Assembly (NCBI GenBank): GCA_947374535.1 | Contig: CANCCJ010000179.1 | Coordinates: 1-5,101, forward strand | DNA length: 5,101 bases | Direction of reading: 5' to 3' | Origin: Comamonadaceae bacterium | GTDB taxonomy: Bacteria; Pseudomonadota; Gammaproteobacteria; Burkholderiales; Burkholderiaceae | In this document: positions 1-5,101 of the stretch, piece after piece | Layout of the letters: every line of letters begins with the position of its first letter | How positions within the stretch are numbered: the first letter of the stretch is position 1 | Notes under the pieces: generated by a model | Seen by the model: the letters and a program-made list of their open reading frames with translations, nothing else | Database searches by the model: none | What the model was told of the DNA's origin: nothing | Position numbers and translations under genes: made by a program

Positions 1-995
1 ACTTCTTCTTTGGTGAGGGTGTTGAGGTCTACGCGCTTGCTCTTTTGCGTGTCTGGGGTCCAGTTGACATCGGGCCACAGGTCCAGTGATGGGGCTTCCA
101 AGAACACAGGGCCTGAGCCGTCCATCACAAAGTGGGCGTGGCGTGTGGCTGCACAGTTAGGAATCATCGCAATCGGCTTGCTAGCCGCGTGCGTGGGGTA
201 CATCTTGATCTTCACGTCGAGCACGGTGGTCAAGCCGCCCAAGCCTTGCGCGCCAATCCCGAGGGCGTTGACCTTGTGGTACAGCTCCAAACGCAGTTCT
301 TCGACTTGGCTGAGCTTGTCACCCTTGCTGGATTTTTCCAGCAATTGGTACATGTCGAGGTCGTCCATCAAGCTTTCTTTGGCCATGAGCACGGCTTTTT
401 CAGCGGTGCCGCCAATGCCAATGCCCAGCATGCCGGGCGGGCACCAGCCCGCGCCCATGGTGGGCACAGTTTTGAGCACCCAATCCACCACGCTGTCGCT
501 GGGGTTGAGCATGTACATCTTGGACTTGTTCTCGCTGCCGCCGCCTTTGGCAGCTACGGTCACGTCCACTTTGTCGCCGGGCACAACTTGCATGAAGATC
601 ACAGCAGGCGTGTTGTCCTTGGTGTTCTTGCGTGCGAACTGCGGGTCATCTACCACGGAGGCGCGCAGCATGTTGTCTGGGTGGTTGTAGCCACGGCGCA
701 CGCCTTCGTTGATCGCGTCTTCTAAACTGCCGCTAAAACCTTCCCAACGCACGTCCATACCGATTTTCAAGAAGACGTTGACGATGACGGTGTCTTGGCA
801 AATTGGGCGGTGGCCAAAGGCGCTCATCTTGCTGTTGGTCAAAATTTGAGCAATGGCATCCTTGGCTGCAGGGCTTTGCTCCCGCTGGTAAGCGCTGGCC
901 AGGTGGCTGATGAAGTCGGCTGGATGGTAGTAGCTGATGTATTGCAGAGCGGCAGCGACCGATTCAATCAAGTCGTTTTGGCGGATCGTGGTCAT
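1..995 (-). CDS. fumA: Class I fumarate hydratase ([4Fe-4S]), N-terminal part, cut by the window edge
   Basis: Reading the minus strand from the ATG at 995-993 gives 331 codons with no stop, so the gene continues beyond position 1. The product begins MTTIRQNDLIESVAAALQYI and matches the one-chain, iron-sulfur class I fumarases, which are usually a little over 500 residues and interconvert fumarate and L-malate in the cytoplasmic TCA cycle. Cys66 (in RPICQDT), Cys185 (in GAGWCPPGM) and Cys281 (in IPNCAAT) have nearly the same spacing as the three cluster cysteines of E. coli FumA (105, 224, 318). The glycine-rich GIGAQGLGG stretch lies around 246-254. The N-terminal catalytic domain is therefore largely present, and the C-terminal domain is off the window. 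An AGGACT ribosome site (complement of 1002-1007) supports this start. Family members can also act on mesaconate or tartrate, so substrate is inferred from the family. The symbol is by homology; fumB or fumD naming is equally possible. Confidence 0.95.
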   Translation of the reverse strand, partial: MTTIRQNDLIESVAAALQYISYYHPADFISHLASAYQREQSPAAKDAIAQILTNSKMSAFGHRPICQDTVIVNVFLKIGMDVRWEGFSGSLEDAINEGVRRGYNHPDNMLRASVVDDPQFARKNTKDNTPAVIFMQVVPGDKVDVTVAAKGGGSENKSKMYMLNPSDSVVDWVLKTVPTMGAGWCPPGMLGIGIGGTAEKAVLMAKESLMDDLDMYQLLEKSSKGDKLSQVEELRLELYHKVNALGIGAQGLGGLTTVLDVKIKMYPTHAASKPIAMIPNCAATRHAHFVMDGSGPVFLEAPSLDLWPDVNWTPDTQKSKRVDLNTLTKEE

Positions 996-1023
996 GGATG
1001 GAGTCCTGAAAAAGGCAAGAAGT

Positions 1024-1051
1024 AAAAACAGCGGCTGAGTTTACTCAAAGC
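1024..1051 (-). terminator. Possible weak terminator between the cytochrome c and fumarase genes
   Basis: On the minus strand, downstream of the cytochrome c stop, an imperfect inverted repeat (GCT-TT-GAGT / ACTC-AGC, complement of 1034-1051) is followed within a few bases by a run of five T (complement of 1024-1028). The stem is short and bulged, and the T run starts about five bases after it, so termination would be partial at best. It lies in the 90-bp gap between two genes on the same strand. It might separate them or only reduce read-through into the fumarase gene. No clear separate fumarase promoter could be picked out in this gap. Confidence 0.25.
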
Positions 1052-1085
1052 CCCTGTCGAAATGCTTGCAGCGCGTGGCTGCGGT

Positions 1086-1397
1086 TTATTTGATGGTCAG
1101 CACCCAAGCCGCTAATTTTTTGGCGTCTGCGTCGCTCACTTGGGTGTTGGCAGGCATGGGCACAGGGCCCCAAACGCCAGCGCCACCTTTTTGAATTTTG
1201 GTGGCTAATTTTTCCACTGCCGTTTTATCCCCTACGTATTTGGCGGCTACGTCTTTGTAGGCTGGCCCCACCAGTTTTTTGTCGGGTGCATGGCAGGCCA
1301 TGCAATTCTTAGCGGTGGCTAACGCCAAGTCGGCCCACGCTGGCATGGACACCATAGAAACAACAAGGGTCGCGAGCATTAAGAGTTGCTTGTGCAT
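1086..1397 (-). CDS. Periplasmic class I monohaem cytochrome c (c551/c552 type)
   Basis: This 103-residue protein starts with a clear Sec signal peptide: a Lys at residue 3, a hydrophobic core at about 5-18, and a likely cleavage after MPAWA near residue 22. The mature chain is about 81 residues, the usual size of cytochromes c551/c552. The haem attachment site is CMACH (Cys32, Cys35, His36). The sixth iron ligand should be Met81 in GPVPMPAN, part of the stretch GGAGVWGPVPMPAN that is typical of this family. It is expected to carry single electrons in the periplasm, for example between a quinol-oxidising complex and a terminal oxidase or another acceptor; the partner cannot be told from sequence. 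An AAGAGG ribosome site (complement of 1405-1410) lies seven bases before the ATG and fixes the start. The gene lies 90 bp upstream of the fumarase gene on the same strand and is divergent from ilvD. Confidence 0.93.
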   Translation of the reverse strand: MHKQLLMLATLVVSMVSMPAWADLALATAKNCMACHAPDKKLVGPAYKDVAAKYVGDKTAVEKLATKIQKGGAGVWGPVPMPANTQVSDADAKKLAAWVLTIK

Positions 1398-1569
1398 GGC
1401 AATGCCTCTTCAAAGTTGATCAAATGCTAAGCCAGTTTAGCGTGCATGTGGGCAGTACTTATTTTTTACACATCGGGCTGAGGGGATGCACTTGCGAGAC
1501 ATAAGGCTGTTTGGCCGTGGGCCATAATTCAATCCCACTTTTAGTTGTTTGATTGACCGGAGCCCACAC
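1398..1569. promoter_or_regulatory. Divergent intergenic region between the cytochrome c gene and ilvD
   Basis: This 172-bp gap separates two genes that point away from each other, so it must hold a promoter in each direction. On the ilvD side, CATAAT at 1523-1528 is a one-mismatch match to a -10 box, but no good -35 hexamer sits 16-18 bases upstream. A 13-base hairpin, TGGCC-GTG-GGCCA (1512-1524), overlaps its first bases. The ilvD ribosome site is CGGAG at 1558-1562, seven bases before the ATG. On the cytochrome side there is a TTGATCAA palindrome (1416-1423) and an inverted repeat GCTAA-N6-TTAGC (1426-1441), both close to that gene's start. No branched-chain leader peptide or riboswitch could be recognised. 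The existence of promoters here is inferred from gene orientation; the exact boxes are uncertain. Confidence 0.5.
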
Positions 1570-3426
1570 ATGCCTGCTTATCGTTCCAAGACCTCCACCG
1601 CCGGCCGCAACATGGCGGGTGCCCGTTCGTTGTGGCGTGCCACAGGCATGAAGGACGACGATTTTCAAAAGCCCATCATCGCCATTGCCAACTCGTTCAC
1701 GCAGTTTGTGCCTGGCCATGTGCATTTGAAAGACTTGGGCCAATTGGTAGCTCGCGAGATTGAAGCTGCGGGCGGTGTGGCCAAAGAGTTCAACACCATC
1801 GCCGTGGACGATGGCATTGCCATGGGCCATGACGGCATGCTTTATTCACTGCCGAGCCGCGACATCATTGCGGACTCGGTGGAGTACATGGTCAACGCCC
1901 ACTGTGCGGATGCCATCGTGTGCATCTCTAACTGCGACAAGATCACCCCTGGCATGCTGATGGCTGCCATGCGCTTGAACATCCCCGTCATCTTTGTGTC
2001 GGGTGGCCCCATGGAAGCGGGCAAGGTGCGATTGGCCAATCCACAAACACAAGTGATGGAGTTTAAAAAACTCGACTTGATTGACGCCATGGTGATGGCC
2101 GCTGACGACAAGGTGAGCGATGCTGATTTGGCTGAAGTTGAGCGTTCTGCTTGCCCCACCTGCGGTTCATGCTCGGGTATGTTTACCGCGAACTCGATGA
2201 ACTGTTTGGCCGAGGCTTTGGGCCTGGCCTTGCCCGGCAACGGCACCGTGGTGGCTACCCATGCTGACCGCGAGCAGTTGTTCAAGCAAGCAGGTCGTAC
2301 GATTGTGGAGTTGTGCAAGCGCTATTACGAGCACGACGATGCGTCTGTGTTGCCACGTTCCATGGGTTTCAAAGCGTTTGAAAACGCGATTGCGCTGGAC
2401 ATCGCCATGGGCGGCTCGACCAACACGATTCTGCACATCTTGGCAATTGCCCAAGAGGCCGAGATTGAATTCACCATGGCTGACATTGACCGCATGTCCA
2501 AGATCGTGCCCCAGCTGTGCAAGGTCGCACCCAACACCAATAAGTACCACATCGAAGACGTGCACCGCGCAGGCGGCATCATGGGCATCTTGGGTGAACT
2601 CGATCGCGCAGGCAAGCTGCACACCGATGTGGGCACTGTGCTGGGCAAGACCATGAAAGAGGTGTTGGACGAGTGGGACATTGCACGTAACCCCAGCGAC
2701 GCTGTGAAAAAGTTTTACATGGCTGGCCCTGCTGGCATTCCTACCCAAGTAGCGTTCAGCCAAAACACGCGTTGGCCTAGCCTAGATACAGATCGTGCCG
2801 AAGGTTGCATTCGTTCGGTAGACAACGCCTTCAGCCAGCAAGGTGGTTTGGCTGTCTTGACAGGCAACATCGCTTTGGATGGTTGTGTGGTCAAAACCGC
2901 AGGCGTGGACGACAGCCTGTTGGTGTTTGAAGGACCAGCTCATGTGGTGGAGTCGCAAGACGAAGCCGTGGAACACATCTTGAACGATCAGGTCAAAGCG
3001 GGTGACATCGTGGTGGTGCGCTACGAAGGCCCCAAAGGTGGCCCCGGCATGCAAGAAATGTTGTATCCCACCAGCTACATCAAGTCCAAAGGCTTGGGCA
3101 AGGCATGTGCCTTACTGACCGATGGCCGTTTTTCTGGCGGCACATCAGGCTTGTCCATTGGTCACTGTTCGCCTGAGGCTGCTGCGGGTGGCACGATTGG
3201 TTTGGTCAAGAACGGCGACCGCATTCGCATCGATATTCCTAACCGCAGCATCAACGTGTTGGTGAGCGACGACGAATTGGCTAAGCGCCGTGTGGAACAA
3301 GACAAGCTCGGTTGGAAGCCTGTGCTGCCACGTCCACGCAAAATTTCGGCTGCACTCAAAGCCTACGCTTTGCTGGCTACGTCTGCTGACAAAGGTGCTG
3401 TGCGCGATTTGTCCTTGCTCGATTAA
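1570..3426 (+). CDS. ilvD: Dihydroxy-acid dehydratase IlvD
   Basis: The 618-residue product matches the full length of the IlvD/Edd family (E. coli IlvD is 616). It dehydrates 2,3-dihydroxyisovalerate and 2,3-dihydroxy-3-methylvalerate to the 2-keto acids that precede valine, leucine and isoleucine, in the cytoplasm. Key sites line up with E. coli numbering: Asp81 ([12 protein letters not shown]), Cys122-Asp123-Lys124 ([10 protein letters not shown]) and Cys195 ([12 protein letters not shown]) for the Fe-S cluster and Mg2+, Glu496 (GMQEML, equal to E. coli 491) and the active-site Ser522 in DGRFSGG (equal to 517). The frame is open back to a TTG at 1549, but the ATG at 1570 gives the conserved start MPAYRSKT and has CGGAG seven bases upstream. 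The Cys122/Cys195 layout is of the oxygen-sensitive E. coli type. It starts a tight pair with lgt, 24 bases downstream. The edd alternative (phosphogluconate dehydratase) is unlikely given the N-terminus and motifs. Confidence 0.98.
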   Translation: MPAYRSKTSTAGRNMAGARSLWRATGMKDDDFQKPIIAIANSFTQFVPGHVHLKDLGQLVAREIEAAGGVAKEFNTIAVDDGIAMGHDGMLYSLPSRDIIADSVEYMVNAHCADAIVCISNCDKITPGMLMAAMRLNIPVIFVSGGPMEAGKVRLANPQTQVMEFKKLDLIDAMVMAADDKVSDADLAEVERSACPTCGSCSGMFTANSMNCLAEALGLALPGNGTVVATHADREQLFKQAGRTIVELCKRYYEHDDASVLPRSMGFKAFENAIALDIAMGGSTNTILHILAIAQEAEIEFTMADIDRMSKIVPQLCKVAPNTNKYHIEDVHRAGGIMGILGELDRAGKLHTDVGTVLGKTMKEVLDEWDIARNPSDAVKKFYMAGPAGIPTQVAFSQNTRWPSLDTDRAEGCIRSVDNAFSQQGGLAVLTGNIALDGCVVKTAGVDDSLLVFEGPAHVVESQDEAVEHILNDQVKAGDIVVVRYEGPKGGPGMQEMLYPTSYIKSKGLGKACALLTDGRFSGGTSGLSIGHCSPEAAAGGTIGLVKNGDRIRIDIPNRSINVLVSDDELAKRRVEQDKLGWKPVLPRPRKISAALKAYALLATSADKGAVRDLSLLD

Positions 3427-3450
3427 GACCTGGGCCAAGCCGCTGTGCTG

Positions 3451-4260
3451 ATGCATCCCCAAATTGACCCAGTCGCCCTGGCGCTGGGGCCAATTGCCAT
3501 TCATTGGTATGGCTTGACCTACTTGGCTGCCTTTGCCTTATTCGTCGGCTTGGCACGCTTGCGCTTAAAGCACGAACCCTACGCGGGCCAAGTCGCACTG
3601 GGCGCTTGGTCCAAGCAAGACATTGAAGACATTTTGTTTTACGGTGTGATGGGCGTGGTCTTGGGCGGGCGCATCGGCTATTGCGTCTTTTACAACCCTG
3701 TTTATTACTTTGCACATCCCCTCGAAGTGTTTGCAGTTTGGCAAGGCGGCATGAGTTTTCATGGCGGCATGTTGGGGGTATTTGTGGCCACGGCTGTGTT
3801 TGCATTGCAACGCCACCGCCCTTGGTTGTGGGTCACCGATTTCATTGCGCCTTGTGTGCCGACGGGCTTGGCCGCAGGACGCGTGGGCAACTTCATCAAT
3901 GGTGAGTTGTGGGGCAGGGCGGCAGATCCTTCTCTGCCTTGGGCCATGGTTTTTCCAGGCAGTGGCAGCCTTATTCCACGCCATCCTTCACAGATTTACC
4001 AGTTCCTAGGTGAAGGCATTTTGTTGTTCGTGGTCTTGTGGCTCTACGCCCGCAAGCCACGCGCCATAGGCGCCGTGTCAGGCGTGTTCATGATTGGCTA
4101 CGGCAGCTTGCGCTTCATGGCGGAATACTTCCGGGAGCCCGATGCGCACCTCGGCTTACTCGCATTGGGCATGAGCATGGGGCAGTGGTTGTGTGTCCCT
4201 ATGGTGTTGGTTGGTGTTGCCTTGTGGCTGCAGGCCATACGTCACAAGCACCCGATTTAA
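3451..4260 (+). CDS. lgt: Phosphatidylglycerol-prolipoprotein diacylglyceryl transferase Lgt
   Basis: This 269-residue inner-membrane enzyme moves a diacylglyceryl group from phosphatidylglycerol to the lipobox cysteine of prolipoproteins, the first step of lipoprotein maturation before signal peptidase II. The family signature is clear: [14 protein letters not shown] (residues 143-156), with the essential Arg144 and Asn147. Tyr20 in HWYGL, His104 in MSFHGGM, and Arg221 and Glu225 in [11 protein letters not shown] match the functional residues known from E. coli Lgt. Several hydrophobic segments (about 17-37, 61-80, 103-119, 186-200, 206-219 and 236-262) fit its seven-helix membrane fold. The ATG at 3451 gives the usual short N-terminus, [10 protein letters not shown]. 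An in-frame GTG two codons earlier (3445) is possible. No strong ribosome site is visible, and with ilvD ending 24 bases upstream, translation may be coupled to ilvD. The pairing with ilvD has no evident metabolic logic and probably just reflects co-transcription. Confidence 0.97.
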   Translation: MHPQIDPVALALGPIAIHWYGLTYLAAFALFVGLARLRLKHEPYAGQVALGAWSKQDIEDILFYGVMGVVLGGRIGYCVFYNPVYYFAHPLEVFAVWQGGMSFHGGMLGVFVATAVFALQRHRPWLWVTDFIAPCVPTGLAAGRVGNFINGELWGRAADPSLPWAMVFPGSGSLIPRHPSQIYQFLGEGILLFVVLWLYARKPRAIGAVSGVFMIGYGSLRFMAEYFREPDAHLGLLALGMSMGQWLCVPMVLVGVALWLQAIRHKHPI

Positions 4261-4265
4261 TTTTT

Positions 4266-4294
4266 AAGGGTTAGCCCCTTGAGGGAAACTCCCT
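4266..4294. repeat. Two adjacent short hairpins after lgt, possible weak terminator
   Basis: Just after the lgt stop there are two perfect inverted repeats in a row: AAGGG-TTAGC-CCCTT (4266-4280) and AGGGA-AAC-TCCCT (4282-4294). Each has a five-base stem. No run of T follows on the plus strand, so this is not a standard intrinsic terminator. The position, between lgt and a separate promoter for the GntR gene, suggests a role at the 3' end of the ilvD-lgt message, such as stabilisation or weak termination. The pairing is seen in the sequence; the role is inferred. Confidence 0.3.
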
Positions 4295-4310
4295 GCAAAT
4301 TGGGATGCTT

Positions 4311-4346
4311 TTGACATGACTTGGACTTCATAATTACGTGTAATTA
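4311..4346 (+). promoter_or_regulatory. Candidate promoter and operator of the GntR regulator gene
   Basis: A perfect -35 consensus, TTGACA (4311-4316), is followed by a perfect 16-base palindrome, TAATTAC-GT-GTAATTA (4331-4346). The palindrome covers the place where the -10 box should lie. No hexamer at the ideal 17-base distance is strong: 4334-4339 reads TTACGT, while the better matches CATAAT (4329) and TAATTA (4331) give short spacers of 12 and 14. GntR/FCD dimers bind short palindromes, often in their own promoters, so this is a good candidate autoregulatory operator that would block polymerase when bound. The gene start lies 27 bases after the palindrome. The repeat is directly seen; promoter and operator function are inferred. 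Confidence 0.5.
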
Positions 4347-4373
4347 CAGAAAACTCGGCAGCACCCAAACTCC

Positions 4374-5042
4374 ATGCGCACGCTTCCCAGCTCCTTGCAC
4401 GTCGATGTGGCTTCCCAGCTGCGTAACTACATCTTTGATGGCCAACTTTGGCCAGGTAGTTTCATTGATGAAGTGACCTTGTGCGAGTTGTGGTCCATCT
4501 CTCGCACGCCCTTGCGCGAAGCGCTCAAAGTGCTGACCGCTGAAGGGTTGGTGCGTCACGAGCCCCGTCGGGGTTGTTTTGTGAACGAGGTCACTGAACA
4601 AGACCTTGACGATATTTTCCCAGTCATCGCTTTGCTCGAAGGGCGTTGTGCCTTTGATGCCACCCAGCGCGCGACGCCCGCGGATGTGCAGGCGCTAGAC
4701 GTTTGGCACCAGCGTTTGCAACAGCATGCAGATGCGGGGCGCATCAACGATTACTACGACGCCAACTTTGCCATTCACGAAGCCATCATTCAGTTGGCCA
4801 ACAACAAGTGGCTCGCGCAAACCATTGCTGATTTACGCAAAATTTTGAAGCTCGCACGCTTACAGCAGCTGCATGCACCCGGACGCTTGAAGCAAAGTTT
4901 GAAAGAACATTTGGCCGTGTTTGCAGCACTCAAAGCGGGCGATGCCGCAGGGGCAGACGCCGCCATGCGTGACCATTTGTTGCAGCAACGTGAGGCCTTG
5001 CGCGAGTTAGCGTCTGCCAAACGAAGTGTGTTGACGGCTTAA
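4374..5042 (+). CDS. GntR-family transcriptional regulator, FCD subclass
   Basis: This 222-residue protein has the length and two-domain layout of FCD-type GntR regulators. Residues about 8-72 form the winged helix-turn-helix, with the family-typical ISRTPLREALKVLTAEGLV (42-60) as the recognition region and RRGCFV (65-70) as the wing. Residues about 76-206 form the helical FCD ligand domain. His135 (NFAIHEAI), His179 (KEHLAVF) and His201 (MRDHLL) fit the three metal-binding histidines of the family. The acidic ligand usually four residues before the first histidine is Asn131 here, although Asp129 is nearby. Such proteins bind organic acids or sugar acids and usually repress a neighbouring catabolic or transport operon. 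The ligand cannot be told from this sequence. No clear ribosome site precedes the ATG at 4374, but the wHTH begins soon after it and no better upstream start was seen. A new gene starts about 19 bases downstream, probably in the same operon. Confidence 0.92.
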   Translation: MRTLPSSLHVDVASQLRNYIFDGQLWPGSFIDEVTLCELWSISRTPLREALKVLTAEGLVRHEPRRGCFVNEVTEQDLDDIFPVIALLEGRCAFDATQRATPADVQALDVWHQRLQQHADAGRINDYYDANFAIHEAIIQLANNKWLAQTIADLRKILKLARLQQLHAPGRLKQSLKEHLAVFAALKAGDAAGADAAMRDHLLQQREALRELASAKRSVLTA

Positions 5043-5061
5043 AGCCAGAAAGAGGGATGGG

Positions 5062-5101
5062 ATGAACGCGACAACTTGGCTCAGCAGCAAACTCAACTTG
5101 C
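5062..5101 (+). CDS. Start of an unidentified gene, cut by the right edge
   Basis: An ATG at 5062 opens a frame of 13 codons (MNATTWLSSKLNL) that runs off the window without a stop. A purine-rich AGAGGG (5051-5056) sits five bases upstream and is a good ribosome site. The gap to the GntR stop is only 19 bases, so the two genes are probably co-transcribed. Too little sequence is present to name the product. From context it is a likely target of the regulator, for instance an enzyme or transporter for an organic acid, but that is inference only. The slightly earlier ATG at 5056 is followed at once by an in-frame TGA and is ruled out. Confidence 0.5.
   Translation, partial: MNATTWLSSKLNL

Noticed and set aside
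10..725. Two long open frames on the plus strand (10-690 and 132-725)
   Set aside because: They are antisense to the fumarase gene, which shows clear family motifs on the minus strand; their translations resemble no family I know and are low in motif content.
1486..1527. A 13-codon frame (MHLRDIRLFGRGP) upstream of ilvD as a possible leader peptide for attenuation
   Set aside because: It has only two Leu and one Ile, not in a run, no Val, no ribosome site at proper distance, and no terminator/antiterminator pair after it.
1549..1569. TTG at 1549 as the ilvD start
   Set aside because: It would put the ribosome site at 1558-1562 inside the gene and add seven residues absent from the conserved IlvD N-terminus.
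1842..2763. Long minus-strand open frames inside ilvD (1842-2318, 2167-2763, 2325-2681)
   Set aside because: They are antisense shadows of a strongly conserved ilvD frame, without ribosome sites or recognisable domains.
3377..3984. Minus-strand open frames over the ilvD end and lgt (3377-3805, 3565-3984)
   Set aside because: Their translations are rich in Arg, His and Cys and look like reverse-frame noise; lgt on the plus strand explains the region.
4344..4601. Minus-strand frame over the start of the GntR gene
   Set aside because: It overlaps a clear wHTH coding region in the opposite sense and shows no family features.
1..5101. Search for mobile elements, CRISPR repeats, tRNA genes, defence or toxin-antitoxin genes
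   Set aside because: No transposase, regularly spaced repeats, cloverleaf-like sequence or small toxin-like pair could be seen; all sizeable coding space is taken by housekeeping genes and one regulator.

Overview
The window reads as an ordinary chromosomal stretch from a betaproteobacterium. Burkholderiales is likely, and Comamonadaceae (a Limnohabitans- or Rhodoferax-like organism) is my best guess. This rests on the protein sequences (a class I fumarase, a c551/c552-type cytochrome, a 618-residue IlvD and a 269-residue Lgt), the moderate-to-high GC codon use, and the gene packing. The taxonomic placement is inferred by recognition, without a database search.

Layout. Positions 1-995, minus strand, hold the N-terminal 331 residues of a class I [4Fe-4S] fumarate hydratase. 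The gene runs off the left edge, so it has no stop codon in the window. Upstream of it on the same strand (1086-1397) is a small periplasmic monohaem cytochrome c. The 172-bp gap at 1398-1569 is divergent and should carry promoters for the minus-strand cytochrome gene and for ilvD on the plus strand. ilvD (1570-3426) encodes dihydroxy-acid dehydratase. lgt (3451-4260), encoding prolipoprotein diacylglyceryl transferase, follows after only 24 bases. A 113-bp gap then holds two short hairpins, a perfect TTGACA hexamer and a perfect AT-rich palindrome. Next is a GntR-family regulator of the FCD subclass (4374-5042). A further plus-strand gene appears to begin at 5062 and leaves the window after 13 codons.

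How the genes relate. The fumarase (TCA cycle), cytochrome c (electron transport), IlvD (branched-chain amino acid synthesis) and Lgt (lipoprotein maturation) are housekeeping functions and do not form one pathway. IlvD and the class I fumarase are both oxygen-sensitive Fe-S hydro-lyases. The GntR regulator probably controls itself and the gene or operon that starts at 5062, whose function cannot be read here.

I found no mobile element, CRISPR array, tRNA or rRNA, toxin or defence gene, and no credible undescribed system. The most useful points are the edge-truncated fumarase, the palindrome in front of the GntR gene, and the start of the unidentified downstream gene.
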